From: Terriglobales bacterium
GTDB taxonomy: Bacteria > Acidobacteriota > Terriglobia > Terriglobales > Acidobacteriaceae
Reading direction: 5' to 3'
NCBI GenBank assembly: GCA_025462725.1
Contig: JAOAPE010000005.1
Location: 301,623-365,622, forward strand
DNA: 64,000 nucleotides
This document shows positions 35,176-45,292 of this stretch, in pieces; within the stretch, counting starts at the first letter, position 1; each line of letters starts with the position of its first letter. The translations under genes and the position numbers were made by a program. The notes below the pieces were generated by a model that saw nothing but the letters and a program-made list of their open reading frames with translations, searched no databases and was not told the DNA's origin.

Positions 35176-36513
35176 CTATGGATAAATCTTGTTCAGCATT
35201 CGTGCAAATGGGATCGTCTCCCGCACGTGTTCCAGCGAACAGATCCATGCAACCGCCCGTTCAATACCCATGCCGAAACCGCCGTGTGGCACTCCGCCAA
35301 ATTTCCTCAAGTCGAGATACCACTGGAATGCTTCTTCCGGCAGTTCATGTTCCTTGATGCGTTTCAGCAGCGCATCGTAGGACCCCATACGTTGCGAACC
35401 ACCGATGATCTCTCCGTATCCTTCTGGCGCCAGCACGTCCACGCATAATGCTAGTTCCGGGCGCTGCGGATCCGGCTCCATATAGAACGCCTTGATCTCC
35501 GTCGGATAGCGATGAATCATCACCGGCCTGTCGAACTGGGAGGAGATGTACGTCTCATCCGGCGAACCGAAGTCGCCGCCCCACTCGAACCGATTTTCAA
35601 GCGCGCCTTTCGCGTGCCCTTCTTGCAACATCTTCACTGCATCGTCATAGCTCACTCGCGGAAACGGCACCACAACTTTTTCCAGCTTCGATATGTCGCG
35701 CCCGATCGCTTCCAGTTCCGGACGCCTGCGCTCCAAACATCGCTGCACGATGAAGCTGATGAAGTTTTCCGCCAACTCCATGATGTCGTCCAACTCGGCA
35801 TAAGCAACTTCCGGTTCCACCATCCAGAACTCTGTCAGGTGGCGCCGAGTTTTCGACTTCTCTGCTCGGAACGTTGGCCCGAACGAATACACCTTGCCCA
35901 ACGCCATCGCCGTGGCTTCGATGTACAACTGACCGGACTGCGTCAGGTACGCCTGGTCATCAAAGTAATCCACTTCAAAAAGTGTGCTCGTTCCTTCGCA
36001 TGCGGCTGGAGTGAGGATTGGAGGATCAGTCAGCGTGAATCCGCGATCATCGAAGAAGTCCCGTGCTGCCTTAACGATCTCCGCGCGAATGCGCAAAATT
36101 GCTACCTGTCGAGGACTACGCACCCACAGATGTCGCTTTTCCATCAAGAACTCGACACCATGTTCCTTCAGCGATATTGGATATGGATCTGTCTCCGGCA
36201 CACGCGAGATCACTTTCACATCTTGGACATCAAGCTCATAGCCGCCCTTAGCGCGTTTGTCCGCACGGACTGCGCCTTGCACGATCACGCTCGATTCCTG
36301 CGTGAGGTTCTTTAGAGAGTCAAATAGTTCAGGCGCAACCGCAGCCTTTGCCATCACGCCCTGAATGAATCCCGTGCCGTCGCGGAAGATGGGGAATAAC
36401 AGTTTTCCGCTTTCGCGCAAGTTGTATAGCCATCCCCGAATGGTTACGATCTGGCCTTCGTGCTTCCCGATGTCGTTAATCGTGGTCACTGCTGCTTCTG
36501 TGGTCGTCTGCAT
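35176..36513 (-). CDS. asnS: Asparaginyl-tRNA synthetase
   Basis: 445 residues. An OB-fold anticodon domain ([20 protein letters not shown]) is followed by a class II core with [40 protein letters not shown] (motif 2) and [19 protein letters not shown] (motif 3). The TQSGQLY and [10 protein letters not shown] sequences favour AsnRS over AspRS. It charges tRNA-Asn with asparagine in the cytoplasm. An isomerase gene starts 11 bases upstream on the same strand. Confidence 0.95.
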   Translation of the reverse strand: MQTTTEAAVTTINDIGKHEGQIVTIRGWLYNLRESGKLLFPIFRDGTGFIQGVMAKAAVAPELFDSLKNLTQESSVIVQGAVRADKRAKGGYELDVQDVKVISRVPETDPYPISLKEHGVEFLMEKRHLWVRSPRQVAILRIRAEIVKAARDFFDDRGFTLTDPPILTPAACEGTSTLFEVDYFDDQAYLTQSGQLYIEATAMALGKVYSFGPTFRAEKSKTRRHLTEFWMVEPEVAYAELDDIMELAENFISFIVQRCLERRRPELEAIGRDISKLEKVVVPFPRVSYDDAVKMLQEGHAKGALENRFEWGGDFGSPDETYISSQFDRPVMIHRYPTEIKAFYMEPDPQRPELALCVDVLAPEGYGEIIGGSQRMGSYDALLKRIKEHELPEEAFQWYLDLRKFGGVPHGGFGMGIERAVAWICSLEHVRETIPFARMLNKIYP

Positions 36514-36524
36514 AGTTCCTGAGC

Positions 36525-37334
36525 CTAGTCTGCCACTCCCAATTTCCTAAATATCTTCTGCATCTCTCCCGCGACATCTTGCTCATCGTCGCCATTGATT
36601 TCCAACAATAATGGCGGAACGCGCGGAGCAGTCTTAAAAACTTCCATCGCGTGCTTCCAATCGATCGTTCCCTGACCCGGCCACAGATGATTGTCGCGTT
36701 CCCGCGTGTTGTCGTGAACGTGTGTCGAGCGCACGTAATCTTTCAGAATGTTGAAATCCGGCTCGATGCTGTTCGCAATGTGTGCATGTCCAAAATCAAA
36801 ACACACGCCAACGTCGTCGAAGTGCGATGTACGGATCAGTTCCACCAACTTCTCTGGCGTGGAGAGCTCATTGGGGATGTTCTCCACCAGCACCGTCACG
36901 CCAAGCGGCTTCGCAAATGCGCGTAGGTGTTCAATCGTGCTCATAGTCGCGTCGAACTTTCGTTCATCGAACGTCTCGCCCGCATCGCCAATATGTTGGA
37001 CGAGATACTTGAACGGCAGCACCTCTGCCACTTCCAACGCACGTTTGATCTCGTCGGTTGACTCGATCCTGCGTCGCTTGTCCGGATCGGCCACATTTAC
37101 CGAGTGCGATCCATCGTGTCCCCAGTCCATGTCGCTGTACATCGGCGAGTGGATCGAATTGGCAGGAACATTGTTCGATTTGAACCAGCTTGCAATCTCT
37201 TTCACCTGGCTCTTGTTGGTGTAGTCAAAGTGCTGCCGCGCACAGAACAGCTCGATCGACTGTGCGCCTCCGCGCACGAGCATATCCAGCAGGCCCGGAT
37301 GCAGCCGCTCTTTCACTCCCACATAAGTTGACAT
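36525..37334 (-). CDS. Sugar phosphate isomerase/epimerase-type TIM-barrel protein
   Basis: 269 residues from ATG 37334; ATG 37346 is also in frame. The AP-endonuclease-2/xylose-isomerase-like barrel shows [37 protein letters not shown] (metal Glu), [12 protein letters not shown] (Asp-His metal pair) and [20 protein letters not shown]. Such proteins isomerise keto-sugars or related polyols; substrate not deducible. Near asnS, same direction. Confidence 0.85.
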   Translation of the reverse strand: MSTYVGVKERLHPGLLDMLVRGGAQSIELFCARQHFDYTNKSQVKEIASWFKSNNVPANSIHSPMYSDMDWGHDGSHSVNVADPDKRRRIESTDEIKRALEVAEVLPFKYLVQHIGDAGETFDERKFDATMSTIEHLRAFAKPLGVTVLVENIPNELSTPEKLVELIRTSHFDDVGVCFDFGHAHIANSIEPDFNILKDYVRSTHVHDNTRERDNHLWPGQGTIDWKHAMEVFKTAPRVPPLLLEINGDDEQDVAGEMQKIFRKLGVAD

Positions 37335-37370
37335 CGCTCGTAGCATCAGTTTTCCTTGATTACCGATCGC

Positions 37371-39116
37371 CTAGTAGCCAACTGCCTTACCGTTGTTCCG
37401 GGCGTCCGTTCCGCCCAGCCGTTCCCCGGTCTTCTGGTCAATGGCGATGCACTCGCCATCGCTCCAATATCCGCTGAAATCTAATTTGTGCCCTTTATTT
37501 GACAGCAACTGTATCGTATCCGGCGAGAAGCCGACCTTTTCCATCGCAATACTGTCCGGCAGCCACTGATGGTGAAACCGCGGCGCGTTCACTGCCTCTT
37601 GTATCGAGAGTCCGAAATCAACCACTCCCATCAGGATGTTCGCCACTGTGGTAATGATCCTCGGTCCGCCGGGCGACCCCAAAACCATAAACAGTTTGCC
37701 GTCTTTCAAAACAATTGTCGGCGTCATCGCCGACAGCGGACGCTTCCCTGCCGCGATGGAATTCGCCGGCCCTTGGATCAACCCATATGTATTCGGGACA
37801 CCTTGCTTTACAGCGAAGTCATCCATCTCATCATTCAACAGGAAGCCCAAACCTTCCGCAGTCACGTGCGAACCGAAGCTATCGTTCAGTGTTGTTGTCA
37901 CACTCACGGCATTTCCCGCGGCATCCACCACCGAGTAATGCGTGGTATTCATCGGCTCTCTGATCTCGGTACGAAGATGCGGATCAACAAGCCCAGCGAC
38001 CTGGTCCAAGTCCTTGAACGCCGGACGATGTATCTCTTTACTTAGTGACGACTTATCCGGATCGATACTCTCGCGCCATGCCGCCGCATATTTCTTGTCG
38101 AGCAACTCCGGGACGGGAATCTTGCTGAAATCTGGGTCGCCGAGGAAATCCGCACGGTCGAACATCGCTCGCCGAAAGGCTTCTGCCGTAAGGTGGATCG
38201 TTGCCGCCGAGCGATTTCCAAGCGCTTTCAAGTCATACCCTTCGAGGATATTCAAAGCCTCGATGAGCGCAATGCCGCCCGAAGACGGTGGTGGCGCGCC
38301 AATGATCTCGTATCCCCGATACGTTCCCCGCACCGGCTCACGGTCTTTCACTTCGTAATCGGCAAGGTCCTTCTCTGTGATCAGCCCGCCGCCCTTGCGG
38401 ACAGCGACAGCTATCTCATGCGCCAACGCGCCTTTGTAAAAACTACTCGGATCGGCAGCGATACGTTCCAAAGTGCGGGCTAGCTCTGGCTGCTTGAATG
38501 TCTCTCCCTGCTTGTAAAAATCTCCGTTGCGCTGAAAGAGCCTCTTCGACTCAGGGAAATCACTCAGGTGTTTATCTTTGAAGTCCCGTGCGTCTTCATA
38601 CGCCAGGACAAAACCGTTTTTCGCCAGAAGGATCGCCGGCAGCATTACCTGCTGCAGCTTCAGCTTCCCCCAGCGCTTTTGCGCCATGACCATGCCCGCA
38701 ACAGAGCCGGGCACCCCCGACGCCTTGTATCCATACAAGCTTGCGTCAGTGATTACATTGCCCTTCGCGTCGAGGTACATGTCGCGTGTGGCCGCAGCGG
38801 GTGCCTTTTCCCGATAATCAAGAAAATGCGTGCTGCCATCCGCCATGCGGATGAGCATGAATCCGCCGCCGCCGAGGTTCCCCGCCTGGGGATGCACCAC
38901 TGCAAGCGCGAAGCCCGTAGCTACTGCTGCGTCCACGGCATTGCCGCCCGCCTTGAGAACGTCCAAGCCCGCCTTTGAACCCAATTCATGAACGCTGACT
39001 ACCATCGCCTTTTCGGCGTGGGCAGGCTTGAGCGACGCTGCACCTGCCGGCGGCGCTCCGAATAAGAGCACAATGGCAAGGCACAAAAAAATCAACGACT
39101 TAGATTGGATTTTCAT
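37371..39116 (-). CDS. ggt: Gamma-glutamyltransferase
   Basis: 581 residues, with a signal peptide (SLIFLCLAIVLLFGAPPAGA). The precursor is predicted to cleave itself before the nucleophile Thr391 in TTHYSVVDAAGNAVSVTTTL. Other landmarks are AEKAMVVSVHELGSKAG, NLGGGGFMLIR (substrate loop) and the GSPGGPRI(I)TT segment in the small subunit. It transfers or hydrolyses the gamma-glutamyl group of glutathione in the periplasm. The mature C-terminus is intact. Confidence 0.95.
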   Translation of the reverse strand: MKIQSKSLIFLCLAIVLLFGAPPAGAASLKPAHAEKAMVVSVHELGSKAGLDVLKAGGNAVDAAVATGFALAVVHPQAGNLGGGGFMLIRMADGSTHFLDYREKAPAAATRDMYLDAKGNVITDASLYGYKASGVPGSVAGMVMAQKRWGKLKLQQVMLPAILLAKNGFVLAYEDARDFKDKHLSDFPESKRLFQRNGDFYKQGETFKQPELARTLERIAADPSSFYKGALAHEIAVAVRKGGGLITEKDLADYEVKDREPVRGTYRGYEIIGAPPPSSGGIALIEALNILEGYDLKALGNRSAATIHLTAEAFRRAMFDRADFLGDPDFSKIPVPELLDKKYAAAWRESIDPDKSSLSKEIHRPAFKDLDQVAGLVDPHLRTEIREPMNTTHYSVVDAAGNAVSVTTTLNDSFGSHVTAEGLGFLLNDEMDDFAVKQGVPNTYGLIQGPANSIAAGKRPLSAMTPTIVLKDGKLFMVLGSPGGPRIITTVANILMGVVDFGLSIQEAVNAPRFHHQWLPDSIAMEKVGFSPDTIQLLSNKGHKLDFSGYWSDGECIAIDQKTGERLGGTDARNNGKAVGY

Positions 39117-39485
39117 TTAGACGTGGCCTGAGCGCAGCGTCGCAGTCATCTTGCGGCTGGAAACTGCTTTGGTGACCCGGGTAGGGTACCCACGAGGCTA
39201 GCCTAGCCCCCGTCTGGGAGTCAACCCACCAGTGCTGGTCGTCACTAGTGCAACCCCGAAATGCCGAATGTGGACAACTCCAGTTTACGACCCGTGTTTC
39301 TACGAACATCTCCAGTCGATCCGCTTGTTATTCTGGGGTGATGTGCTGGAAGAGCGTCCATTTCACCCTAGCAGCACCGAATCGCCGGGAATCTTGCCAG
39401 TAAAGTGAGAAAATAGTTTTTCGAGTCTATCTTGGCTCGTGCACCGTCTATAACCAGGAACCGGAAAAGACAGATTTAGCATTTG
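39117..39485. other. Intergenic region with no recognised gene
   Basis: 369 bases between the divergent ggt and TonB-like genes. I see no credible coding frame, terminator or promoter here; it contains short GC-rich inverted segments (for example GGCTAGCC and CCAGTGCTGG) that I cannot interpret. Confidence 0.5.
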
Positions 39486-40556
39486 ATGGCCAGCATCGAG
39501 ACCCCGCCCAATATCGAGCAACCACCCTCTTCCCCAGAACAGACTCCGCGGTCTAGCGCCTCATCGCGTTCGAACATGACCGAGGAAGACTTCCACTTTC
39601 TTCTCTCGGAATTGCGGGACGAAAACTCCCGTTCACGCTGGCGCGAGGCGATTTGGATCTCTATCATCGTCCATCTGCTCGTTCTGTTCACCATTCGCTC
39701 GTTTCCCAAGCTTTGGCCGCAGCGACAGGTCACCCTTGTTGAAACTCCTGAGCAGTTGATGAAGGACCGCCAGCTCACGTACTTAAACAGTCCGCCGGAC
39801 ACACAGAAGCTGACGCGCAAACCGGACAACATCATCTCCGACAAGGACCGCGTCGCCTCGTCCAAGAATCCTCGGCTTAACAAGAAGCTGCTTGACCAAC
39901 TCCGTGACAACCGACGCACCGGAGCATCCGGACAGCAAGCTGCAAACGCGCAGCCGCAACCTCCGGCAGCGCAACAGCCGCAGGGACAGCCAAACGGGTC
40001 GCAACAATCGCAGTCGCAGCCCACTCAGCAAGAATCGCAGACCACAGCTCAGGCTCAACCACAGCAAAAGCCGACATTTGATTTCCGCCGTGGCGCCGCT
40101 TCTGCCGGAACTGCCGTGGAAGAAGCCGCCCGCGCTACTGCTCGTGGCGGCGGATCAGCCGGCGAGTACGGCAACGGCCTCGCCTCGCCGAACACTACCA
40201 ACCAAAGCAACCTTGAGATTCTGAGTGACACCATGGGCGTGGATTTTGCGCCTTATCTCAAACGTGTCGTGCAAAGCGTTCGCATCAACTGGGAACCGCT
40301 CATCCCCGAAGTCGCCCGCGCGCCACTGATGAAGCAGGGCAAAGTGGCTATTGAGTTCCAAATAGACAAAGACGGACGCGTCGAAAGCATGCACCTCCGA
40401 GGGCCTAGTGGCGACATCTCATTAGATCGCGCAGCTTGGGGTGCCATTACAGGATCAAACCCCTTCCCGCCGCTTCCGCGCGAATTTCGCGGGGAGAACA
40501 TAGCTCTGCGTTTCCACTTCTTCTACAACCCTGACCATAGTCGGGACCTGCAATGA
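39486..40556 (+). CDS. TonB-like energy-transducer protein
   Basis: 356 residues from ATG 39486, itself preceded by an in-frame TTG. A cytoplasmic N-terminal region precedes one transmembrane helix (EAIWISIIVHLLVLFTIRSF). A long Gln/Pro/Ser-rich periplasmic linker follows (about 140-215), then a TonB-C domain: VVQSVRINWEPLIPEV, VAIEFQIDKDGRVESMHLRG. It would couple inner-membrane energy to outer-membrane transport; no exbB/exbD genes are in the window. The long unstructured N-terminus before the helix is unusual for TonB. It is followed with a 4-base overlap by a tiny membrane-protein gene. Confidence 0.83.
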   Translation: MASIETPPNIEQPPSSPEQTPRSSASSRSNMTEEDFHFLLSELRDENSRSRWREAIWISIIVHLLVLFTIRSFPKLWPQRQVTLVETPEQLMKDRQLTYLNSPPDTQKLTRKPDNIISDKDRVASSKNPRLNKKLLDQLRDNRRTGASGQQAANAQPQPPAAQQPQGQPNGSQQSQSQPTQQESQTTAQAQPQQKPTFDFRRGAASAGTAVEEAARATARGGGSAGEYGNGLASPNTTNQSNLEILSDTMGVDFAPYLKRVVQSVRINWEPLIPEVARAPLMKQGKVAIEFQIDKDGRVESMHLRGPSGDISLDRAAWGAITGSNPFPPLPREFRGENIALRFHFFYNPDHSRDLQ

Positions 40557-40675
40557 AGTCGGCCAACCGTCGCGCAAAGCAACAGCAAGCTATCGGCATC
40601 ATTCTCGTCGTTCTGCTCGCCGCGCTCTTCGTCTTCGCCCGATACCGGCATGCAATACACTTGACTCTGAAATAG
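40553..40675 (+). CDS. Small single-pass membrane protein
   Basis: 40 residues from ATG 40553, overlapping the TonB-like stop as ATGA and ending just before miaA. A basic, Gln-rich N-tail (KSANRRAKQQQ) precedes one transmembrane helix (AIGIILVVLLAALFVFA). Overlap on both sides suggests genuine translation. It may be an assembly factor for the adjacent TonB-like protein. Confidence 0.6.
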   Translation: MKSANRRAKQQQAIGIILVVLLAALFVFARYRHAIHLTLK

Positions 40676-40691
40676 TTTGCTCCGGAGTCAC

Positions 40692-41645
40692 TTGGCTGAC
40701 CAGCAAGACAGTTCGCCTCTCATTGTCATCGTTGGCGCCACCGCCAGCGGCAAAACGGCATTGTCGCTTGCACTTGCCGAACGATTCGGCGGAGAGGTCG
40801 TCAGCTGTGATTCAGTCGCCGTTTACCGGGATTTTGAGATTGGTACCGCCAAACCTTCGCGCGAACAGCGCCAGCGTGTTCCCCACTACCTCATCGATGT
40901 CGCCGATCCCGCTCTCGCAAATTTCACCGCCGGAGAGTACGCGCGGCTAGCTAGGATTGCGCTGCAAGACATCCGTAGCCGGAAGAAACTTCCAATAGTT
41001 GTCGGCGGTACAGGTCTCTATCTTCGCGCGCTCCTCGATGGACTCTTCTCCGGACCACAACGCTCGCAGGAATTGCGCGACCGCCTTCGCGAGAGCGCCG
41101 CTGCCAAACCCGCTGGTTACCTCCATCGCATTTTGCAGAGAATGGACGCTCCTGCCGCGGCAACCATCCATCCCAATGACACTCCCAAGATTGTTCGTGC
41201 CATCGAGATCTGCATGGCTACTCGAGAGAAGATGACAGACATTTGGAAACAGGGCCGAGATCCCCTCACAGGTTTCCGCATCATTCGCGTCGGCTTAAAT
41301 CCTGACCGTCATTTGCTCTATGAACGCATAAACACCCGCAGTGCGCGCATGTTTGAAGATGGCCTGATGGATGAGACCCACCATCTTGCAGACAGGTACC
41401 CGCAAACGCTCGCTATTCCCAACAGCCCTCTCAACTCTCTCGGATACCGCCAGGCACTAAAATTCATTCGCGGGGAATGCAGTTTGGCTGAAGCAATTTC
41501 TGCAACCCAGCAGGCGCATCGGAATTACGCCAAGCGGCAACTGACATGGTTTCGGCAAGAACGCGATATTCAATGGCTCACCGGTTTCGGCGATGCCCCT
41601 GAAATCCAGCAACAAGCGGTTGAAATCATTGCCAAACAGATGTAA
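40692..41645 (+). CDS. miaA: tRNA dimethylallyltransferase
   Basis: 317 residues from TTG 40692, with CCGGAG 6 bases upstream; the frame extends to TTG 40677. VIVGATASGKTALSLALAE (P-loop), DSVAVYRDFEIGTAKPS, VVGGTGLYLRALLDG and TQQAHRNYAKRQLTWFRQER are diagnostic. It modifies A37 of tRNAs that read UNN codons with dimethylallyl pyrophosphate. Cytoplasmic. Confidence 0.95.
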   Translation: MADQQDSSPLIVIVGATASGKTALSLALAERFGGEVVSCDSVAVYRDFEIGTAKPSREQRQRVPHYLIDVADPALANFTAGEYARLARIALQDIRSRKKLPIVVGGTGLYLRALLDGLFSGPQRSQELRDRLRESAAAKPAGYLHRILQRMDAPAAATIHPNDTPKIVRAIEICMATREKMTDIWKQGRDPLTGFRIIRVGLNPDRHLLYERINTRSARMFEDGLMDETHHLADRYPQTLAIPNSPLNSLGYRQALKFIRGECSLAEAISATQQAHRNYAKRQLTWFRQERDIQWLTGFGDAPEIQQQAVEIIAKQM

Positions 41646-41675
41646 AGTTCCTGCAATCTTTTTTAAGGAAATGAC

Positions 41676-41789
41676 ATGGAACAGGAACGACGCACTGGAG
41701 ACCGCCGCATCGCCGATCGCCGTCAAGGTGACAGGCCCGGATCTCCTGACAGACGCAAAGGCCCGGTCCGCGGCCGCTTTAGCGCATAG
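41676..41789 (+). CDS. Arg/Asp-rich 37-residue protein
   Basis: ATG 41676 follows TTTTTAAGGA by 6 bases and the frame ends at TAG 41787-41789. The peptide repeats GDRR-type units (RRTGDRRIADRRQGDR), very basic yet alternating with Asp. No signal peptide. It could bind nucleic acid or a partner. Coding status rests on the ribosome binding site and the regular repeat. Confidence 0.5.
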   Translation: MEQERRTGDRRIADRRQGDRPGSPDRRKGPVRGRFSA

Positions 41790-41863
41790 GTCAGCAGAAC
41801 TTCCAGCCGGACTCCCACTTTTAGCCGTGCCAGTTCTCTTGGCATTCTGGTAAATTCCTGTTC

Positions 41864-43819
41864 ATGCGCACCCGTCTGCCACTTCTCCTGTTGCTCTCCG
41901 TCTCCCTTCTTGCCGCTCCGCTGAAAGACAAAGAGAAGCAAAAAGTAAATCAACCCGGCCCTGTCCAACTCACAAAGGACGGAGACAAATGGGCGCAGAA
42001 GACGCTCAAGAAGCTTTCGCTGGAAGAAAAAGTCGGACAGCTCATCATGGTCCGCGCACTGGCTGAATTTCAAAATTCCGAAAGCCCCGCATATACCAGT
42101 CTCCGCAATGACATTCGAAAATATCACCTTGGCTCCGTGATCATTACCGTTCGGCTCGATGGCCCGTTTCTTCTTCGCAACCAGCCCTACGAGGCCGCCG
42201 TGGTCACAAACAAATTACAGCGCGACTCTGACTTGCCTCTGCTCGTGGCGGCCGATTTCGAGCGCGGACTCTCCATGCGGCTGCTCGCGACTCCGTTCTT
42301 TCCACACGCCATGGCGTTCGGCGCCGCAGGCAAGCCTGAATACGCGCAAGCTTTCGGACGAGTAGTCGCCCGCGAGTCCCGTGCCATCGGAGTTCACTGG
42401 AATTTCTTCCCGGTTGCTGACGTTAACTCCAATCCCGAGAATCCCATCATTAACACGCGTTCGTTAGGTGAAGACCCGCAACAAGTTGGCGACTTGCTTG
42501 CCGCATATATTCGCGGCTCCCGCGAAAACGGCATGCTCTCTACCGCCAAGCATTTTCCCGGACACGGCGACACCAGCACTGACTCGCATCTCGAACTCGC
42601 CCGTGTGGGCGGCTCTCTCGAACGGTTACGCAGCGTCGAATTGCCGCCGTTTCAGAAAGCTATCGACGCTGGCGTCGATTCCATCATGGTTGCGCATGTC
42701 ACCGTTCCCGCTCTCGAACCCGACCCCAACCGCGTCGCTACCACATCGCCTAAAGTCATTTCTGATCTGCTCATTCGAGACATGCATTTCGGCGGACTCA
42801 TCGTCACGGACGCAATGGACATGAAAGCGCTCACTTCCGTTTACAAAGCCGGAGGCGATCCTGCGAACACTCCTGCCGGTCGCGCCGCAGTTGACGCATT
42901 CAAAGCGGGAAATGACATGATCCTGCTTCCCTCTGATCTCGACGGTGCCTACAATGGCCTGCTCCGCGCGGCCAAATCCGGCGAGATCACTGAAGCCGAG
43001 TTAAACATGCGCGTGCTCAAAGTTCTCCGCGCCAAAGCCTCTCTCGGATTGCACAAAGGCCGCCTCGTTGACCTCGACGCCATCTCTGACCAGGTCGCTA
43101 AGCCTGCCGACGTCGCCCTCGCGCAGGAGATCTCCGACGCTGCCGTCACTCTCGTCCGCGACAACGGTCCTGCATTGACTCTGCTTTCTGCTGAGAAACA
43201 GCGCCGCAAGGGAACTTCTGCCGTGCGCGGCCCGTATGACATTGCAGAGGAACCAGGTGAAGGCGTACTTGCGTTGATTCTTACCGACGACATGCGCAGT
43301 GAGTCCGGCCGTGTTTTCGAACGTGAGGTTCGCCAACGTATTCCGGATGCCAAGATCATGTTTGTGGATAATCACGTCGCCGCGCAGATGATGGAAAGCG
43401 TAAATGCTGCCGCAATTAAGGCTAAGGCAGTGATCATTGCCGCATACGTGATTCCCTCGGCAGGAAAGATGGTGCGCGTGCAAGGCGCCGTCAAGAACAG
43501 CGTGGCACTGGTGGGAGATTCCGGAAACATGGTGGAACAGATTCTAAAGATCGCAGGACGCAAGACGGCGATGGTGGCCATGGGAAACCCATACCTGGCA
43601 AATGATTTCCCTGACGTGCAGACTTACATTTGCACGTTCTCAAATTCACCGACCTCCGAAACCGCGGCGGCAAAAGCGCTATTCGGTGAGATTCCTTTCC
43701 GCGGAAAGCTTCCAATCACGTTGCCCAACATCGCCGTTCGCGGCACAGGACTGGACCACAATGCACTTGCGTCATCCGCTCCGGCGGGTGCCCACTCGCA
43801 ATTAGTTCAAAAGAATTGA
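41864..43819 (+). CDS. Glycoside hydrolase family 3 protein (beta-N-acetylhexosaminidase-like)
   Basis: 651 residues. A signal peptide (LPLLLLLSVSLLAAP) leads to the GH3 barrel: LPLLVAADFERG, STAKHFPGHGDTSTDSHLE (the NagZ-type acid/base dyad region) and VTDAMDM with the nucleophile Asp316. A second, Rossmann-like C-terminal domain (about 400-640) follows. NagZ relatives cut beta-1,4-linked N-acetylglucosamine from peptidoglycan or glycans. Export means it acts outside the cytoplasm, unlike cytoplasmic NagZ. Confidence 0.9.
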   Translation: MRTRLPLLLLLSVSLLAAPLKDKEKQKVNQPGPVQLTKDGDKWAQKTLKKLSLEEKVGQLIMVRALAEFQNSESPAYTSLRNDIRKYHLGSVIITVRLDGPFLLRNQPYEAAVVTNKLQRDSDLPLLVAADFERGLSMRLLATPFFPHAMAFGAAGKPEYAQAFGRVVARESRAIGVHWNFFPVADVNSNPENPIINTRSLGEDPQQVGDLLAAYIRGSRENGMLSTAKHFPGHGDTSTDSHLELARVGGSLERLRSVELPPFQKAIDAGVDSIMVAHVTVPALEPDPNRVATTSPKVISDLLIRDMHFGGLIVTDAMDMKALTSVYKAGGDPANTPAGRAAVDAFKAGNDMILLPSDLDGAYNGLLRAAKSGEITEAELNMRVLKVLRAKASLGLHKGRLVDLDAISDQVAKPADVALAQEISDAAVTLVRDNGPALTLLSAEKQRRKGTSAVRGPYDIAEEPGEGVLALILTDDMRSESGRVFEREVRQRIPDAKIMFVDNHVAAQMMESVNAAAIKAKAVIIAAYVIPSAGKMVRVQGAVKNSVALVGDSGNMVEQILKIAGRKTAMVAMGNPYLANDFPDVQTYICTFSNSPTSETAAAKALFGEIPFRGKLPITLPNIAVRGTGLDHNALASSAPAGAHSQLVQKN

Positions 43820-43833
43820 AAGGTTATGACGTC

Positions 43834-44427
43834 ATGAGCAACAAGATACTTCCTTTGACAATCACTGCAGCTCTTTTCGTCGCTGGATGTTCCATTCATG
43901 AAAGCAAGAGCGAAAACGGCGATGGCAAGAACAAGAACGTCAGTATCAGTTCTCCCTTTGGTGGATTGAAAGTCCGCACTGACCAGGTTGACCCCAAAGA
44001 TACTGGCCTCTCCGTATATCCCGGCGCTCGCCTCAAGCCAGATACTGACGAGCACCATGAGGGCAAAGCCAACGTAAATATCGACACACCCTGGTTCGGG
44101 GTCAAGGTGGTTGCGCTCACGTACCTTAGTGACGACCCGCAGGAAAAAGTTTGGGAGTTCTACAAGAAAGACCTCTCTAAGTACGGCAAAGTGCTCGAGT
44201 GCAAGCCAGGCTCGCCTGACATGTCACAACAGCGCAAGGACAAAAACGATCTCACCTGCGACAAAGGCTCTGACAAGAAGGGCATGAACATTCAAGCCAA
44301 CGACACTCAGCTCAAGGTCGGGAGTGAAGACCGTCAAAGAGTTGTCGGATTTAAACCTTCCGGCAATGGGACAGAATTTTCTCTTGTCTATGTCATCACG
44401 CACGGCGAGAAGAAGGACTCCATTTAA
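43834..44427 (+). CDS. Lipoprotein of unknown function
   Basis: 197 residues from ATG 43834, chosen so that the lipoprotein signal peptide (LTITAALFVAGCS) ends at the lipobox cysteine; the frame starts at 43816. The mature part repeats a charged, Lys/Asp-rich soluble region; ends VYVITHGEKKDSI. No enzyme motif. Likely sorted to an envelope membrane. It follows the GH3 gene closely on the same strand and is ended by a terminator. Confidence 0.75.
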   Translation: MSNKILPLTITAALFVAGCSIHESKSENGDGKNKNVSISSPFGGLKVRTDQVDPKDTGLSVYPGARLKPDTDEHHEGKANVNIDTPWFGVKVVALTYLSDDPQEKVWEFYKKDLSKYGKVLECKPGSPDMSQQRKDKNDLTCDKGSDKKGMNIQANDTQLKVGSEDRQRVVGFKPSGNGTEFSLVYVITHGEKKDSI

Positions 44428-44444
44428 GTCCTAGGCTTTGCCCG

Positions 44445-44471
44445 GGAGCGACGAACTTCGTCGCTCCTTTT
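44445..44471 (+). terminator. Intrinsic terminator after the lipoprotein gene
   Basis: 10-bp stem GGAGCGACGA / TCGTCGCTCC with a 3-base loop, followed by TTTT, beginning 18 bases after the stop. Confidence 0.82.
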
Positions 44472-44530
44472 CATTTGCAGCAGCGCCTCCAAGTTGCGCG
44501 TATCGCCTCTTCTCCTGTAATTTCAAAAAA

Positions 44531-45205
44531 GTGGACCATCTTTGTCATCGCTGTAATTCCGAGGTCACAACAGGGACTCTTTTCTGTGCGCAATGCGGAG
44601 CGCCGCAGATCCGCGTCACTTCAGCCCCTGCCCCGCAAGAGAGTGCTGTCCAGGATCAGCCCTTTGCGGAGAGCGCGCCTGTCCGTTTCGACAGTTCTTC
44701 AAGCGTGCCGAGCGTCGCGATTCATTGGCCGTCTGCCCTGATCCGGGCTGCAATCAGCGCAGTAATCACTGTCATTCTCTTGAACGTTGTTGTTGCTGTT
44801 ACGCAACTCCCGGCGCTTTCACTGCTTGTCGTTCCCACGGGAGGTGCATTCTGCGCATCTTTGTATTCGCGACGCCAGCAATTAACTTCCGCGCAAGGGG
44901 CGCGACTCGGTGCCGTTACCGGGCTTTTCTCTTATTTCATCTTTGCGGTGATCGTCGGCATTGAGATGATCTATCAGCGCGATGAAATGTTTGCCACCCT
45001 CCAAAAGGCGCTTAAGGAAGCCGCAGCAAACAATCCCAATCCACAGGCGGAAGTCCTGGTGCAGCAGTTCATGACCCCCGCCGGCATGGCCACTCTGCTC
45101 ACTGTCTCAGCCGTGATCTTTCTTTTCATCTTCCTCTTGCTCGGGGCATTGGGGGGAAGTGCCGGCGCTGCAATGTCGCGTAGCGCTCACCCCGACCAGG
45201 ACTGA
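44531..45205 (+). CDS. Zinc-ribbon membrane protein
   Basis: 224 residues from GTG 44531 (frame open to 44438). An N-terminal zinc ribbon (CHRCNSEVTTGTLFCAQCG) faces the cytoplasm. Four hydrophobic segments follow (ALIRAAISAVITVILLNVVV, ALSLLVVPTGGAFCASLY, AVTGLFSYFIFAVIVGIEMI, VIFLFIFLLLGALGG). Polar stretches between them are short. Family unknown, but the ribbon-plus-DUF4870/DUF-type membrane domain arrangement is common. Sits between a terminator and pyrR. Confidence 0.7.
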   Translation: MDHLCHRCNSEVTTGTLFCAQCGAPQIRVTSAPAPQESAVQDQPFAESAPVRFDSSSSVPSVAIHWPSALIRAAISAVITVILLNVVVAVTQLPALSLLVVPTGGAFCASLYSRRQQLTSAQGARLGAVTGLFSYFIFAVIVGIEMIYQRDEMFATLQKALKEAAANNPNPQAEVLVQQFMTPAGMATLLTVSAVIFLFIFLLLGALGGSAGAAMSRSAHPDQD

Positions 45206-45292
45206 ATTCCCCACCTGTATTCCTTCAGGTTGCTCTACTCCACCACCCCCGCGTATCATTCATCTCGCTACTTCCTGTCACATCACATCTAT

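Noticed and set aside
39100..39309. Minus-strand open frame upstream of ggt
   Set aside because: Short, no start signal, and it overlaps the ggt start region out of frame.
45206..45292. PyrR-binding attenuator before pyrR
   Set aside because: No recognisable binding loop or terminator/antiterminator pair was found in the short leader.
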